Source: Candidatus Thorarchaeota archaeon
Lineage (GTDB): Archaea > Asgardarchaeota > Thorarchaeia > Thorarchaeales > Thorarchaeaceae
Direction: 5' to 3'
Assembly (NCBI GenBank): GCA_016839245.1
Contig: JAEOUN010000029.1
Coordinates: forward strand, 1 to 17,015
DNA length: 17,015 bases
The position numbers and the translations under genes are program-made. The notes under the pieces were generated by a model, which saw only the letters and a program-made list of their open reading frames with translations, made no database searches and was not told the origin of the DNA. Positions 6,155-12,846 of this stretch are shown one piece after another. Positions within the stretch are counted from its first letter, which is position 1. Each line of letters begins with the position of its first letter.

Positions 6155-8068
6155 TCATCGAAGTTTAATGGATTCAGTGACCATTGGTGCCTTTGTCTCA
6201 ATATTCAAAGCCTTGTGGATAGTTGAAGCCAATCCCATCGTCTTCGATGCTTCACCGTGTGCAACTAGAATTCTCTCGGGAATAGGGTTGACTCTCTTGA
6301 TAAAATTGAGGATTTGCTTTCTATCAGAGTGACCGGAGAATCCCTCCACTGTACCAACTTCGAGATTGACAGGCACTACAGTCGTCTGTCCTTCACGGTT
6401 TCGCATATTGACTTCTTTCCATCCTTTCTGAATACGTCTGCCCATTGTGTTCTCTCCTTGATAGCTCACGAACACGAGCATATTCTTTTCATCAGGAGCT
6501 AGAAGTCTGAAGTAATCAACACTAGGACCACCTGCAAGCATACCTGAAGTCGCCATTATGATGCATGGTTCTCCTTCCGCAATTTCCTCTCGTTGTTCAG
6601 GATTATCCACTTGGACAAATATCTCTGAGAGGAATGGATTGACTCCTTGATGAAAGATCATCTCTCGAATCTTTTTACTAAGAGCCTCTGGATGAGTTGT
6701 ATGGATTGCTGTAGCTTGTGCAATCATTCCTTCAATGTATACCGGTACTTTAGGAATACGCTCTTTTGAGACAAGGTCTTCAATCACGAGCATAATCTCT
6801 TGAGCACGACCAACAGCCAGAACTGGGATGAGAACTTTTCCTCCTCGTTCGAGAGCCCGTTTAATCAACATAGCAAATTTCTTTTCAACCTCTTGCCGTG
6901 GAGGCATTTTATCAGTTGGATGTCCATAAGTACTCTCAATAATCAGTGTTTCAAGTCTTGGAAAAGTGAAGGTGGCTGGTTCAAGTAACCTTGTTCTACC
7001 AAATTTGAAGTCACCCGTGTATGCCATATTATATTGACCATCACCAATGTGGAAGTGAACAATTGCAGAACCAAGAATATGCCCTGCATTATGCATTGTT
7101 AACCTGACATCAGGAGCAATATCTGTTACCTCACCATAGTTGAGAGGGATGGTGTGAAGAATTGACTCCTTTACATCACGGTCTCTATATGGTCTGAGTT
7201 TTCCTTCTCGTTCGGCAACATCGATGTAATCCAACTGCAAAAGAGTTGCCAGATTAAGAGTTGGTGCAGTCATGTATACCGGTCCACGGTATCCATATTT
7301 GAAAAGGAATGGAACCATTCCCGAATGGTCAAGATGAGCATGAGTTATCACAACCGCATCAAGGTTTTCAATCTTGAACTCTGGCATATCTAACCTTGGA
7401 AATGCTTTACTTGGTGCTCCTACGTTCACTCCACAGTCAATGATGACACTACTCTCACCAGTCTGAAGGAGCATACAAGATCTTCCTACTTCTCGGAATC
7501 CACCCATTGCAGTAAGTCTAATCCATCCATTCTCCATGAGTAGGGGTCTATGAATTCTTCTTCCAATCTCTCGGAAAGATTTGTTCCGAGTTGCAGCCTC
7601 TGATTGGATGATGTATCGAATTTGCTTGATCAATTTACTTTCAATTGGGGGAGTTCTCATGACATTAGGTCGCCAAAAAGTCTGACGTGTAATTTCTCGA
7701 AGAGTAGTTCCATTTCTTCCAATGACAAGTCCTGGTTTCTGAGCCTCAATAATGACTTCACCTCGAGAGATATCAAAGTCAATGGAAGTGATCTCTGCCT
7801 CCTGCGGCACTAGCTCACGAACTGCCTTCTCAGTTTCCTCATGAGTCAATCGTACCTCGGGTGCAGATCTTACCACTATTCTTTTTCGCATCTTTCTTGC
7901 TAATGCCTTGATTTTATCACCATCGTCTAGCAATATCTTTGGTGCCTTTGAGTAGATTGCAATCTCTGGTCCTTCATATTCAACTGCACTGATTGCCGCT
8001 GACCGAGGAAGTGCCTTTTTGACTTCTTCTCTAATATCAACATATTCTTGTTCTTCAACAGGCTGCAT
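6155..8068 (-). CDS. Transcription termination ribonuclease aCPSF1 (FttA), KH-MBL-beta-CASP
   Basis: 637 residues, full-length for archaeal CPSF1. Residues ~1-70 form an N-terminal KH-like domain. A type II KH domain follows with GLVIGRNG (113-120). The metallo-beta-lactamase core begins near 183, with HAHLDHSG (243-250), AGHILGSA (328-335) and GDF (352-354). The beta-CASP insert (~380-560) starts at the conserved IIESTYG (376-382), and the closing motifs are SGHSD (578-582) and VAHGE (602-606). All zinc ligands are present. The family cuts nascent RNA at U-rich 3' ends and terminates transcription, the archaeal counterpart of CPSF73/Integrator-11. A GTGATT ribosome-binding site (8073-8078) lies 4 bases before the ATG. 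Proteasome beta upstream is a widespread archaeal neighbour. Its stop codon sits 3 bp from that of sepF, in convergent orientation. Confidence 0.97.
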   Translation of the reverse strand: MQPVEEQEYVDIREEVKKALPRSAAISAVEYEGPEIAIYSKAPKILLDDGDKIKALARKMRKRIVVRSAPEVRLTHEETEKAVRELVPQEAEITSIDFDISRGEVIIEAQKPGLVIGRNGTTLREITRQTFWRPNVMRTPPIESKLIKQIRYIIQSEAATRNKSFREIGRRIHRPLLMENGWIRLTAMGGFREVGRSCMLLQTGESSVIIDCGVNVGAPSKAFPRLDMPEFKIENLDAVVITHAHLDHSGMVPFLFKYGYRGPVYMTAPTLNLATLLQLDYIDVAEREGKLRPYRDRDVKESILHTIPLNYGEVTDIAPDVRLTMHNAGHILGSAIVHFHIGDGQYNMAYTGDFKFGRTRLLEPATFTFPRLETLIIESTYGHPTDKMPPRQEVEKKFAMLIKRALERGGKVLIPVLAVGRAQEIMLVIEDLVSKERIPKVPVYIEGMIAQATAIHTTHPEALSKKIREMIFHQGVNPFLSEIFVQVDNPEQREEIAEGEPCIIMATSGMLAGGPSVDYFRLLAPDEKNMLVFVSYQGENTMGRRIQKGWKEVNMRNREGQTTVVPVNLEVGTVEGFSGHSDRKQILNFIKRVNPIPERILVAHGEASKTMGLASTIHKALNIETKAPMVTESIKLR

Positions 8069-8094
8069 GAATAATCACATCACAATTTTCGACC

Positions 8095-8102
8095 AATATA
8101 TG
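8095..8102 (-). promoter_or_regulatory. Candidate TATA box for aCPSF1
   Basis: Minus-strand CATATATT, centred ~31 bases before the aCPSF1 ATG, would start transcription around 8072 with a very short leader. It lies in the 124-bp gap after the proteasome gene, so the termination factor may have its own promoter as well as read-through. A small hairpin (ACACT/AGTGT, 8131-8144) lies just upstream. Confidence 0.35.
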
Positions 8103-8192
8103 CCCCATGTGGTCTCATGTTTCTTCTTTAACACTGAATAGTGTCAAGCTTCACATAGAACAGTTAGTGTGCTATGCGTGCAATAAACTGAA

Positions 8193-8849
8193 TCACTCTT
8201 GTCCTTTCCAGATCTTCATTATTGTGTCCTTAGGGACTTCCTGATAGCCGTCTTTGTCAATCACACTGACTAGGATTGAATTGCCAGTTGCGGCATCTCT
8301 CTCAATAGCAGCGGCGATTGCATGCACTGCTAATTCAATTGCTTTCTTTTTGGTGAGGCCTTCAGAATACCCCGCCTCAAGAACACCAAGGGCAACAGGT
8401 GACCCTGAGCCACTTGCAACGAAATTATCAGGAATTACTGAACCAATAAAATCGGTATAGAAGACCTGTGGTCCTTCGTCATCAAAACCACCCACGAGAC
8501 TCCCCAGCATGTAAGCTCCTCTACCTTGAAACAAGATATTACTTAGAAGACGAGTAAGTGCCTTGACCCGTATTGGCCGCCCTCTCTGAATCTCAAAGAG
8601 ATTTGCCTCTGCAATTAACAGATCCATGATTTGTTGTGCATCTGCAACAGATCCAGCAATCGTAGCACCAATTCGGTCTGTTATCTTGTAGATCTTCTTT
8701 GCAGTCTTACTAGCAATGAGATAACCCATGGTTGCTCTCTGGTCACTAGCTAATACTACACAATCTTTGGCAATCATTCCAAGTGTTGTTGTGCCGGTCT
8801 TAAGTTCAGCCGGGGGCTGCATATCTGGTTCCATGATAATTGACTCCAT
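8193..8849 (-). CDS. psmB: Proteasome beta subunit precursor (20S core)
   Basis: 218 residues at most. A propeptide ends in ELKTG and autocleavage would expose Thr20 (TTTLGMIAKD). Numbered from that Thr, Asp17 (ASDQRA), Lys33 (KTAKKI) and the SGSGSP and RDAATGNS segments are in their usual places, so all catalytic residues are intact. Subunits form the inner rings of the 20S particle and hydrolyse unfolded proteins fed by PAN or Cdc48-type ATPases. Start choice: Met1 at 8849 has no ribosome-binding site, while Met6 at 8834 has GGAG 9 bases upstream, so the 213-residue form is likelier. The TATA-like CCTTAATAA at 8901-8909 would give a leader of 30-45 bases. No alpha subunit gene is in the window. 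Confidence 0.97.
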   Translation of the reverse strand: MESIIMEPDMQPPAELKTGTTTLGMIAKDCVVLASDQRATMGYLIASKTAKKIYKITDRIGATIAGSVADAQQIMDLLIAEANLFEIQRGRPIRVKALTRLLSNILFQGRGAYMLGSLVGGFDDEGPQVFYTDFIGSVIPDNFVASGSGSPVALGVLEAGYSEGLTKKKAIELAVHAIAAAIERDAATGNSILVSVIDKDGYQEVPKDTIMKIWKGQE

Positions 8850-8900
8850 GTAGGAGATGAATCGTAAAGAACAAGTGACAAGTTTTGGTCTAGGAGAGCA

Positions 8901-8909
8901 TTATTAAGG
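8901..8909 (-). promoter_or_regulatory. Candidate TATA box for psmB
   Basis: Minus-strand CCTTAATAA would start transcription near 8879. It directly follows the hairpin at 8910-8936 in the direction of transcription, so the upstream operon would stop just before this promoter. Confidence 0.35.
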
Positions 8910-8941
8910 TTTTCTCAGTGAACATCATTGAGAAAAATAAG
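8910..8941 (-). terminator. Candidate terminator after the FKBP gene
   Basis: TTTTCTCA (8910-8917) and TGAGAAAA (8929-8936) are perfect 8-bp inverted arms around an 11-base loop. On the minus strand the arm is preceded by TTATTTTTC, a U-rich run that begins about 20 bases after the FKBP stop codon. A U-tract suits archaeal termination; the hairpin may protect the RNA end. Confidence 0.45.
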
Positions 8942-8961
8942 TCTTCTAATCACCAAACTTC

Positions 8962-9804
8962 TCACGTTACGTTCTCTTTCGGTGGTTCAGGTCTCTTAAA
9001 AGATGTTACAATCTTGACCTCTTCAACATCTTCTGCTGCTTTTAGGATATCCGCTGCAATTCCAATCTCACCATATTGGATATTTTCGATATATCTTGTT
9101 TCTTGAGGTAATTCAACAGTCACAACTTTCTTAGCCATTGTGACATTGTATCTATCCTCTGGGATTCCTGGAATTCTACGTCTGAGGACTGCTTTTAATT
9201 TCTCAATTTTGTCTGAGATTATCTCTTTGATAGTCACATCGTATATCAAGGTCTTACCCGCGAATGGACTGTTGAAGTCCACACGAACCCTTCGACCAAG
9301 ATCTGCAGTGACGACGCCTCGTTCGTTACCGAACTTAATCTCTTCACCTTTGTAACCTTTATGACCATGTTTTGCTAATTTGACCTTTGCAATGAGCTTG
9401 ATTTTTTCAGGGTCTCTTAATCCTGCACCTCTCTCAGGTGGGACTTCAATTGTCTTTGATTCTCCGACCTTCATTCCAACGAGTTGTTCTTCTACTGCTG
9501 CGAGAAGCCAATTCCAACCGACTACAACTAAAGCTGGTTCATAACGGTCATTCTCTCTGAACAATCCTTCTTCCTTTGCAACATCAATAAGTGTGGTATC
9601 ATAGACAATTCCGTTGTCTTTTGTTTTTGCAACAAAATCAAGATATACCATGCTCTTGTCTTTAACAACAGTTTCAGCTTTCTCAGCTTTAGTTACTGTT
9701 GTAACCTTTTTTCCAGTTGTCTTCACTGCTTTTTTAGCGGCAGTTTTTTCAGCTGCTTGTTTTGCAGTTTTTTTAGTTGTCTTGGTTGTTTTCTTCTCTG
9801 ACAT
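8962..9804 (-). CDS. FKBP-type peptidyl-prolyl isomerase (SlyD-like, long archaeal type) with basic N-terminal tail
   Basis: 280 residues from the ATG at 9804. Residues 1-50 are a Lys/Thr/Ala-rich tail, like histone H1 C-termini. The FKBP domain covers ~52-195: MVYLDFVAK, GLFRENDRYEPALVVVG (80-96), VGMKVGESKTIEVPPE (109-124), an insert-in-flap segment (~130-175) and VDFNSPFAGKTLIYDVTI (175-192), the SlyD-type closing motif. Residues ~196-280 form an extra C-terminal domain typical of long archaeal FKBPs. It should isomerise prolyl bonds and act as a cytoplasmic chaperone. Start: an in-frame TTG at 9840 has GGAG upstream, but the TATA box at 9857-9866 predicts transcription from ~9835, after that TTG; the ATG has GAGG 9 bases upstream. 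The tail is odd for the family and may bind nucleic acid (inference). Confidence 0.92.
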   Translation of the reverse strand: MSEKKTTKTTKKTAKQAAEKTAAKKAVKTTGKKVTTVTKAEKAETVVKDKSMVYLDFVAKTKDNGIVYDTTLIDVAKEEGLFRENDRYEPALVVVGWNWLLAAVEEQLVGMKVGESKTIEVPPERGAGLRDPEKIKLIAKVKLAKHGHKGYKGEEIKFGNERGVVTADLGRRVRVDFNSPFAGKTLIYDVTIKEIISDKIEKLKAVLRRRIPGIPEDRYNVTMAKKVVTVELPQETRYIENIQYGEIGIAADILKAAEDVEEVKIVTSFKRPEPPKENVT

Positions 9805-9856
9805 GTCCAGTTCCCTCTGGAGACTCCGGGCTGCCTCCAAAGTGCTCCTCGGGATT

Positions 9857-9866
9857 CTTATAAAAC
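9857..9866 (-). promoter_or_regulatory. Candidate TATA box for the FKBP gene, overlapping the HemK-like stop codon
   Basis: Minus-strand GTTTTATAAG is a strong archaeal TATA-like box. Its TAA is also the stop codon of the upstream methylase gene (9858-9860). Transcription would begin about 26 bases on, near 9835, giving a ~30-base leader to the ATG at 9804. Confidence 0.5.
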
Positions 9867-10463
9867 GGTTTCCTTGTGTCCCTGCCAGACTCCTTTAAGT
9901 AATTGAATCCTCTCAAAAAACATAGGCAGTTCATTTTCAACACTTGTTCTAAAATTATTCTCATTAAGAATGCGTTTTATTTCATCAATATCCGCTAGTG
10001 ACGAAACAACAATGTAGATGATTCCTTCTCTAGTTAGATGTTGTTGTGCTTCAACAATGAATTTCTGAGTCAATTCAGTGCCACTGAATCCGCCAATTAA
10101 GGCGTAATCCATATCTGTACGAGTTTCATCTTCTGGAAGATATGGTGGATTGAAGAAAATTAATGAGAATTTATAGCTCTCAGAAAACGCTGAGAGAAGA
10201 TCTGCTTGGACTATAGATACATTATCTCCTAGGCCATTTCTCCGCAAGTTCTCCCTTGTATTCTGGACAGCATCTAGGGAGATATCTATACTTAGTACTT
10301 GTTTTGCAATTGACGCTGCCATCAAAGTTGCCAATCCTGCTCCGCAACCCACATCCAAGACTGAATCATTGGATTTTATCGTTATTGAATCTATGAGAAG
10401 ATAGGTGTCTTCTGACGGAGGATATACACCATCAAAGACAACAATATCAAACACATCTTTCAC
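9858..10463 (-). CDS. HemK2/Mtq2-like protein N5-glutamine methyltransferase
   Basis: 201 residues. GVYPPSEDTYLL (residues 12-23) is the N-terminal signature of the archaeal/eukaryotic HemK2 family. S-adenosylmethionine motif I is VLDVGCGAG (36-44), the acidic strand-2 end is SIDIS (58-62), and the catalytic NPPY is at 105-108. The family methylates the Gln of the GGQ loop in class I release factors (aRF1/eRF1), usually with a Trm112 partner, which is not in this window. Start: the frame extends 21 codons further into the KsgA gene, but the GTG at 10463 sits 1 base after the KsgA stop with AGGT 7 bases upstream and begins right at the conserved region. It is tightly coupled to KsgA. Confidence 0.9.
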   Translation of the reverse strand: MKDVFDIVVFDGVYPPSEDTYLLIDSITIKSNDSVLDVGCGAGLATLMAASIAKQVLSIDISLDAVQNTRENLRRNGLGDNVSIVQADLLSAFSESYKFSLIFFNPPYLPEDETRTDMDYALIGGFSGTELTQKFIVEAQQHLTREGIIYIVVSSLADIDEIKRILNENNFRTSVENELPMFFERIQLLKGVWQGHKETVL

Positions 10464-10464
10464 T

Positions 10465-11343
10465 CTATTTACCTCTCGGGTCGGGAATTTGCTTCTTTTC
10501 AATATAGTCGCATACCACGTCTGCAAGAGTAATGAGTTGTTTTATGGATAGTGTACGTAGTTTATTCTCTCCTCTTGGGTTCCCTCCACAACTGAGAATC
10601 AATTTATCTGCCAGAGTTCTTTCTGTACCAATATTCTGCAACCATATCATGAGAGCTCGTCTTAGATTTTTGTTTGGATATGAGAAGATTCCATTGACAG
10701 TCCAAAAAAATATAGAATCATCTTTTGCCCGTGGTCCGTCAAATTTATGTTTCATCTGAACGACAACAGAATCAACAGCTGGTCTTGGATAGAACATTTG
10801 CGCAGGTACATCAAAGAGAAATTCTATCTCGGCTTGATATTGAATATTGACTGTAAGTCTGGAGTAATCTTGTGTTCTTGGCTCAGCAAAGAGTCTCTGT
10901 GCAAATTCCTTTTGAAACATCAATATTGCTTGCTCAAAATTTGACTCGCGTAATAGTCTGAATGTAATCTCTGAAGATATACTATAGGGGAGATTTGAAA
11001 CAACTTTGTTGACCTTTGGAATGTCTACTACCAGTGCATCACCCTCAATTATATTTAGATTATCTGAATCTTTGAAACGATCCTGTAGTGCATTTACCAG
11101 TCCATGTTCGATTTCAATCACATGGACACATCCCGCGGCTTTAATGAGTTCCTCTGTGAGGACTCCCAATCCTCCGCCTATTTCTAACACAATATCTTCT
11201 CTCGTTATCTCGGCATGACCCACAATTCTTTTAGCTACTTCTGTATTTTTGAGGAAACTCTGGCCAAATCTCTTACTTGGCTTGACATTGTACTTTTGAA
11301 GTAGTGAAAGAATATCCTCATCTGCCAGGGTATTCACCTGCAT
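10465..11343 (-). CDS. ksgA: 16S rRNA adenine N6,N6-dimethyltransferase (KsgA/Dim1)
   Basis: 292 residues, near the usual family length. Motifs in order: KRFGQSFL (24-31) for RNA and cofactor binding, SAM motif I EIGGGLGVLT (54-63), the acidic IEIEH (76-80), the catalytic NLPYSISSEI (117-126), MFQKEFAQRL (142-151) and FYPRPAVDSVVV (184-195). It dimethylates the two adjacent adenosines in the helix 45 loop of 16S rRNA and acts as a late checkpoint in small-subunit assembly. It lies 11 bp after DUF655 and 1 bp before the HemK-like gene. DUF655-ksgA-hemK order is conserved in many archaea. The ATG has only a weak ribosome-binding site, consistent with coupling. Confidence 0.97.
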   Translation of the reverse strand: MQVNTLADEDILSLLQKYNVKPSKRFGQSFLKNTEVAKRIVGHAEITREDIVLEIGGGLGVLTEELIKAAGCVHVIEIEHGLVNALQDRFKDSDNLNIIEGDALVVDIPKVNKVVSNLPYSISSEITFRLLRESNFEQAILMFQKEFAQRLFAEPRTQDYSRLTVNIQYQAEIEFLFDVPAQMFYPRPAVDSVVVQMKHKFDGPRAKDDSIFFWTVNGIFSYPNKNLRRALMIWLQNIGTERTLADKLILSCGGNPRGENKLRTLSIKQLITLADVVCDYIEKKQIPDPRGK

Positions 11344-11354
11344 GCAATATCATA

Positions 11355-11978
11355 TTATCTTCGAGGTGAATGATCTCTCTCGCGTTCATCTTCATCTCGT
11401 TTTGGTGGGCGTACAAAGAGCCACCGTTTCACATCATCTCGGAGTTCATCTATAATTCTAGCAGTTATAGCTTTCTTAGGATTCTGAATTTTCGTCCTTG
11501 TTGCTATATCATCAAAGGACTTGAAAGGTTCTTTCTTTCTCTCCTCCAAGATTGCCCACATGAGTGTTTGTCCAATTCCTGGTAATAGTTGAAGAGAGTG
11601 TTTCCGAGTGGTGATTGGCGTTGCCTCATTGAAGAACTGCACAAATCTATGTTCATGCTTTGTGACAATCATTTCAATAACCAATGGCAATTCTGTAACG
11701 CTTTCAGGTACGAGGTCTTCGTATAAGATACGTCGTTTGACATGATCTATTTTGTTCATAGAATTTCTTTCAATCGAAACTCGATCCTGAGGATGTAGGG
11801 TGATTCCTCTCTTCGGAGCCATTTCAAGTAATGTAAAATGAGATTCACCAATTCCCTGTACTACTGCTTCTCCCCGAGGTTTCGAATCACGAAGAAACTC
11901 CTTTGGAGGAACAACTGATAAGACATATGCATGAGTCTCAAGCAATCTGTTTTGTTGTCCTTCCATCGAAAGCCACAT
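11355..11978 (-). CDS. DUF655 protein, predicted nucleic-acid binding (OB-like plus helix-hairpin-helix)
   Basis: 207 residues of the archaeal DUF655 family, recognised by its place between Rpo4/F and KsgA and by its layout. Residues ~14-85 are beta-rich (THAYVLSVVPP, GEAVVQGIGESHFTLLEM), suggesting an OB-type barrel. A helix-hairpin-helix motif, LLPGIGQTLMWAILEERKK (131-149), is followed by FKSFDDIATR (152-161). The last 17 residues are a charged, disordered-looking tail. No catalytic residues are visible and no reaction is established; rRNA or tRNA binding is the reasonable inference. Met1 and Met5 are both possible starts; neither has a clear Shine-Dalgarno. A TATA-like TTGTATATC (minus strand, ~12009-12017) could give a short leader. 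Confidence 0.9.
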   Translation of the reverse strand: MWLSMEGQQNRLLETHAYVLSVVPPKEFLRDSKPRGEAVVQGIGESHFTLLEMAPKRGITLHPQDRVSIERNSMNKIDHVKRRILYEDLVPESVTELPLVIEMIVTKHEHRFVQFFNEATPITTRKHSLQLLPGIGQTLMWAILEERKKEPFKSFDDIATRTKIQNPKKAITARIIDELRDDVKRWLFVRPPKRDEDERERDHSPRR

Positions 11979-12080
11979 CCGTCGTTATAGGAGTACATTA
12001 AACTACTGATATACAAGTAGAGATAAAAACTAATCGGAGAAAGCGTTTCTTTTTTCGGCATATTCTAGTTTCAAGATGTA

Positions 12081-12413
12081 TTAAACACTCTTTGCAACTA
12101 AATCCACAATCTCTGCAAGTTGCTCATCTGTCAGATTGGTTGATCGGGAATCTAAGACTGATTTCATTTCTTCAATTGTAAGTGGAGCAATATTAACAAT
12201 CTGTACTGCCTGAGCTCTAGAGAGATTATAGTTTTTCAGTAATTTCTCAATCAACTTCATGGATACTGCTGGTGCCATCTTTGAAAAAGCGGCTGCATGC
12301 TCTAAAGTAATCGATTGCTGGAATGAGAGTTCTCCTTCCTTTGCCCGCTGTGTCAATATTTTCTTGACTTGTGGAAGTGGTACTTCTTCCTCACTAATTA
12401 TCTCTTTGGGCAT
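12081..12413 (-). CDS. rpoF: DNA-directed RNA polymerase subunit Rpo4 (RpoF, Rpb4-like)
   Basis: 110 residues, typical length. The N-terminus PKEIISEEEVPLPQVKKIL (2-20) and the HRDC-like helical C-half (NYNLSRAQAVQIVNIAPLTIEEMKSVL across 61-87) match archaeal Rpo4/F. With Rpo7 (not here) it forms the stalk of RNA polymerase, which binds nascent RNA and aids open-complex formation and termination. GGAG lies 5 bases before the ATG (GTGAGGAGTCAAA), fixing the start. It follows L21e by 9 bp and is surely cotranscribed with it, a conserved archaeal pair. After the stop codon a 102-bp gap with a T-rich minus-strand run (TTAGTTTTTATC) separates it from DUF655. Confidence 0.97.
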   Translation of the reverse strand: MPKEIISEEEVPLPQVKKILTQRAKEGELSFQQSITLEHAAAFSKMAPAVSMKLIEKLLKNYNLSRAQAVQIVNIAPLTIEEMKSVLDSRSTNLTDEQLAEIVDLVAKSV

Positions 12414-12422
12414 TTTGACTCC

Positions 12423-12719
12423 TCACAGTCTACTTGGTCTGAGATGCTCGCGTCTAATGATGAGTGATTTTGTAGCTTTACCAAGACCAACATCAATAAC
12501 TACTGCACGACCTCTTAAACCTGTTACCACGCCAGTTCTACCATGATATCTTTTGTGCGGCATTCCTTTATGAAATGCAGAATCAATGATGATATCTACA
12601 CGTTGTCCTTCTTCGAAATCCGTCAGAACTTTGCTGGGTGAGCTAAGACCCTTTTGACGAATTCTCTTACTCATTAGGCCACGTGTACGGGCTCGGTATC
12701 CATGACTCTTTTTGACCAT
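12423..12719 (-). CDS. rpl21e: 50S ribosomal protein L21e
   Basis: 98 residues from the ATG at 12719: MVKKSHGYRARTRGLMSKR is the family N-terminus. The SH3-like barrel follows, with FEEGQRVDIIIDSAFHKGMPHKRYHGRTG spread over residues 34-62 and the C-terminal KSLIIRREHLRP. L21e belongs to the archaeal/eukaryotic large subunit. The frame remains open for 76 further codons upstream, into the 3' end of Pus10, but that stretch looks nothing like L21e, so the later ATG is right. No strong Shine-Dalgarno precedes it (GAGAGAT only). A TATA-like AAATATAAT ~20 bases upstream suggests a leaderless or very short-leader transcript in addition to read-through from Pus10. Confidence 0.96.
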   Translation of the reverse strand: MVKKSHGYRARTRGLMSKRIRQKGLSSPSKVLTDFEEGQRVDIIIDSAFHKGMPHKRYHGRTGVVTGLRGRAVVIDVGLGKATKSLIIRREHLRPSRL

Positions 12720-12846
12720 AAGGCATCTCTCATTAATTATATTTCGTAGTGGTATGGCTATGCCAAATATCACCCGAGGTCCAGCATGACCTCTTGGCTC
12801 AACACTTAAGGATTTCGCAACAGCCCCAAATTTTCTATTATCAAAA
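12720..12846 (-). promoter_or_regulatory. 127-bp non-coding stretch upstream of L21e with hairpin and TATA-like box
   Basis: Between the Pus10 stop codon and the L21e ATG lies the longest gap of the Pus10-L21e-Rpo4 segment. On the minus strand it contains a perfect 6-bp hairpin, GAGGTC-ATGCTG-GACCTC (12776-12793), and then AAATATAAT (12736-12744). The box could be an internal promoter. The hairpin could be a leader structure or a processed-RNA remnant. I found no C/D or H/ACA box set and no tRNA fold. Confidence 0.35.

Noticed and set aside
8131..8144. ACACT-GAAT-AGTGT hairpin between psmB and aCPSF1 as a terminator
   Set aside because: The stem is only 5 bp and is followed by an A-rich run, not U, on the minus strand; chance is adequate.
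9805..9840. TTG start for the FKBP gene at 9840
   Set aside because: It has a GGAG upstream, but the TATA box at 9857-9866 predicts transcription from about 9835, and the 12 added residues are not family-like.
9773..9964. Short minus-strand ORF across the HemK-like/FKBP junction
   Set aside because: It overlaps two well-supported genes in another frame and has no recognisable sequence features.
12720..12846. C/D box or H/ACA guide RNA, or a tRNA, in the L21e leader
   Set aside because: No RUGAUGA/CUGA pair set, no ACA with kink-turn, and no T-loop or anticodon arm could be found.
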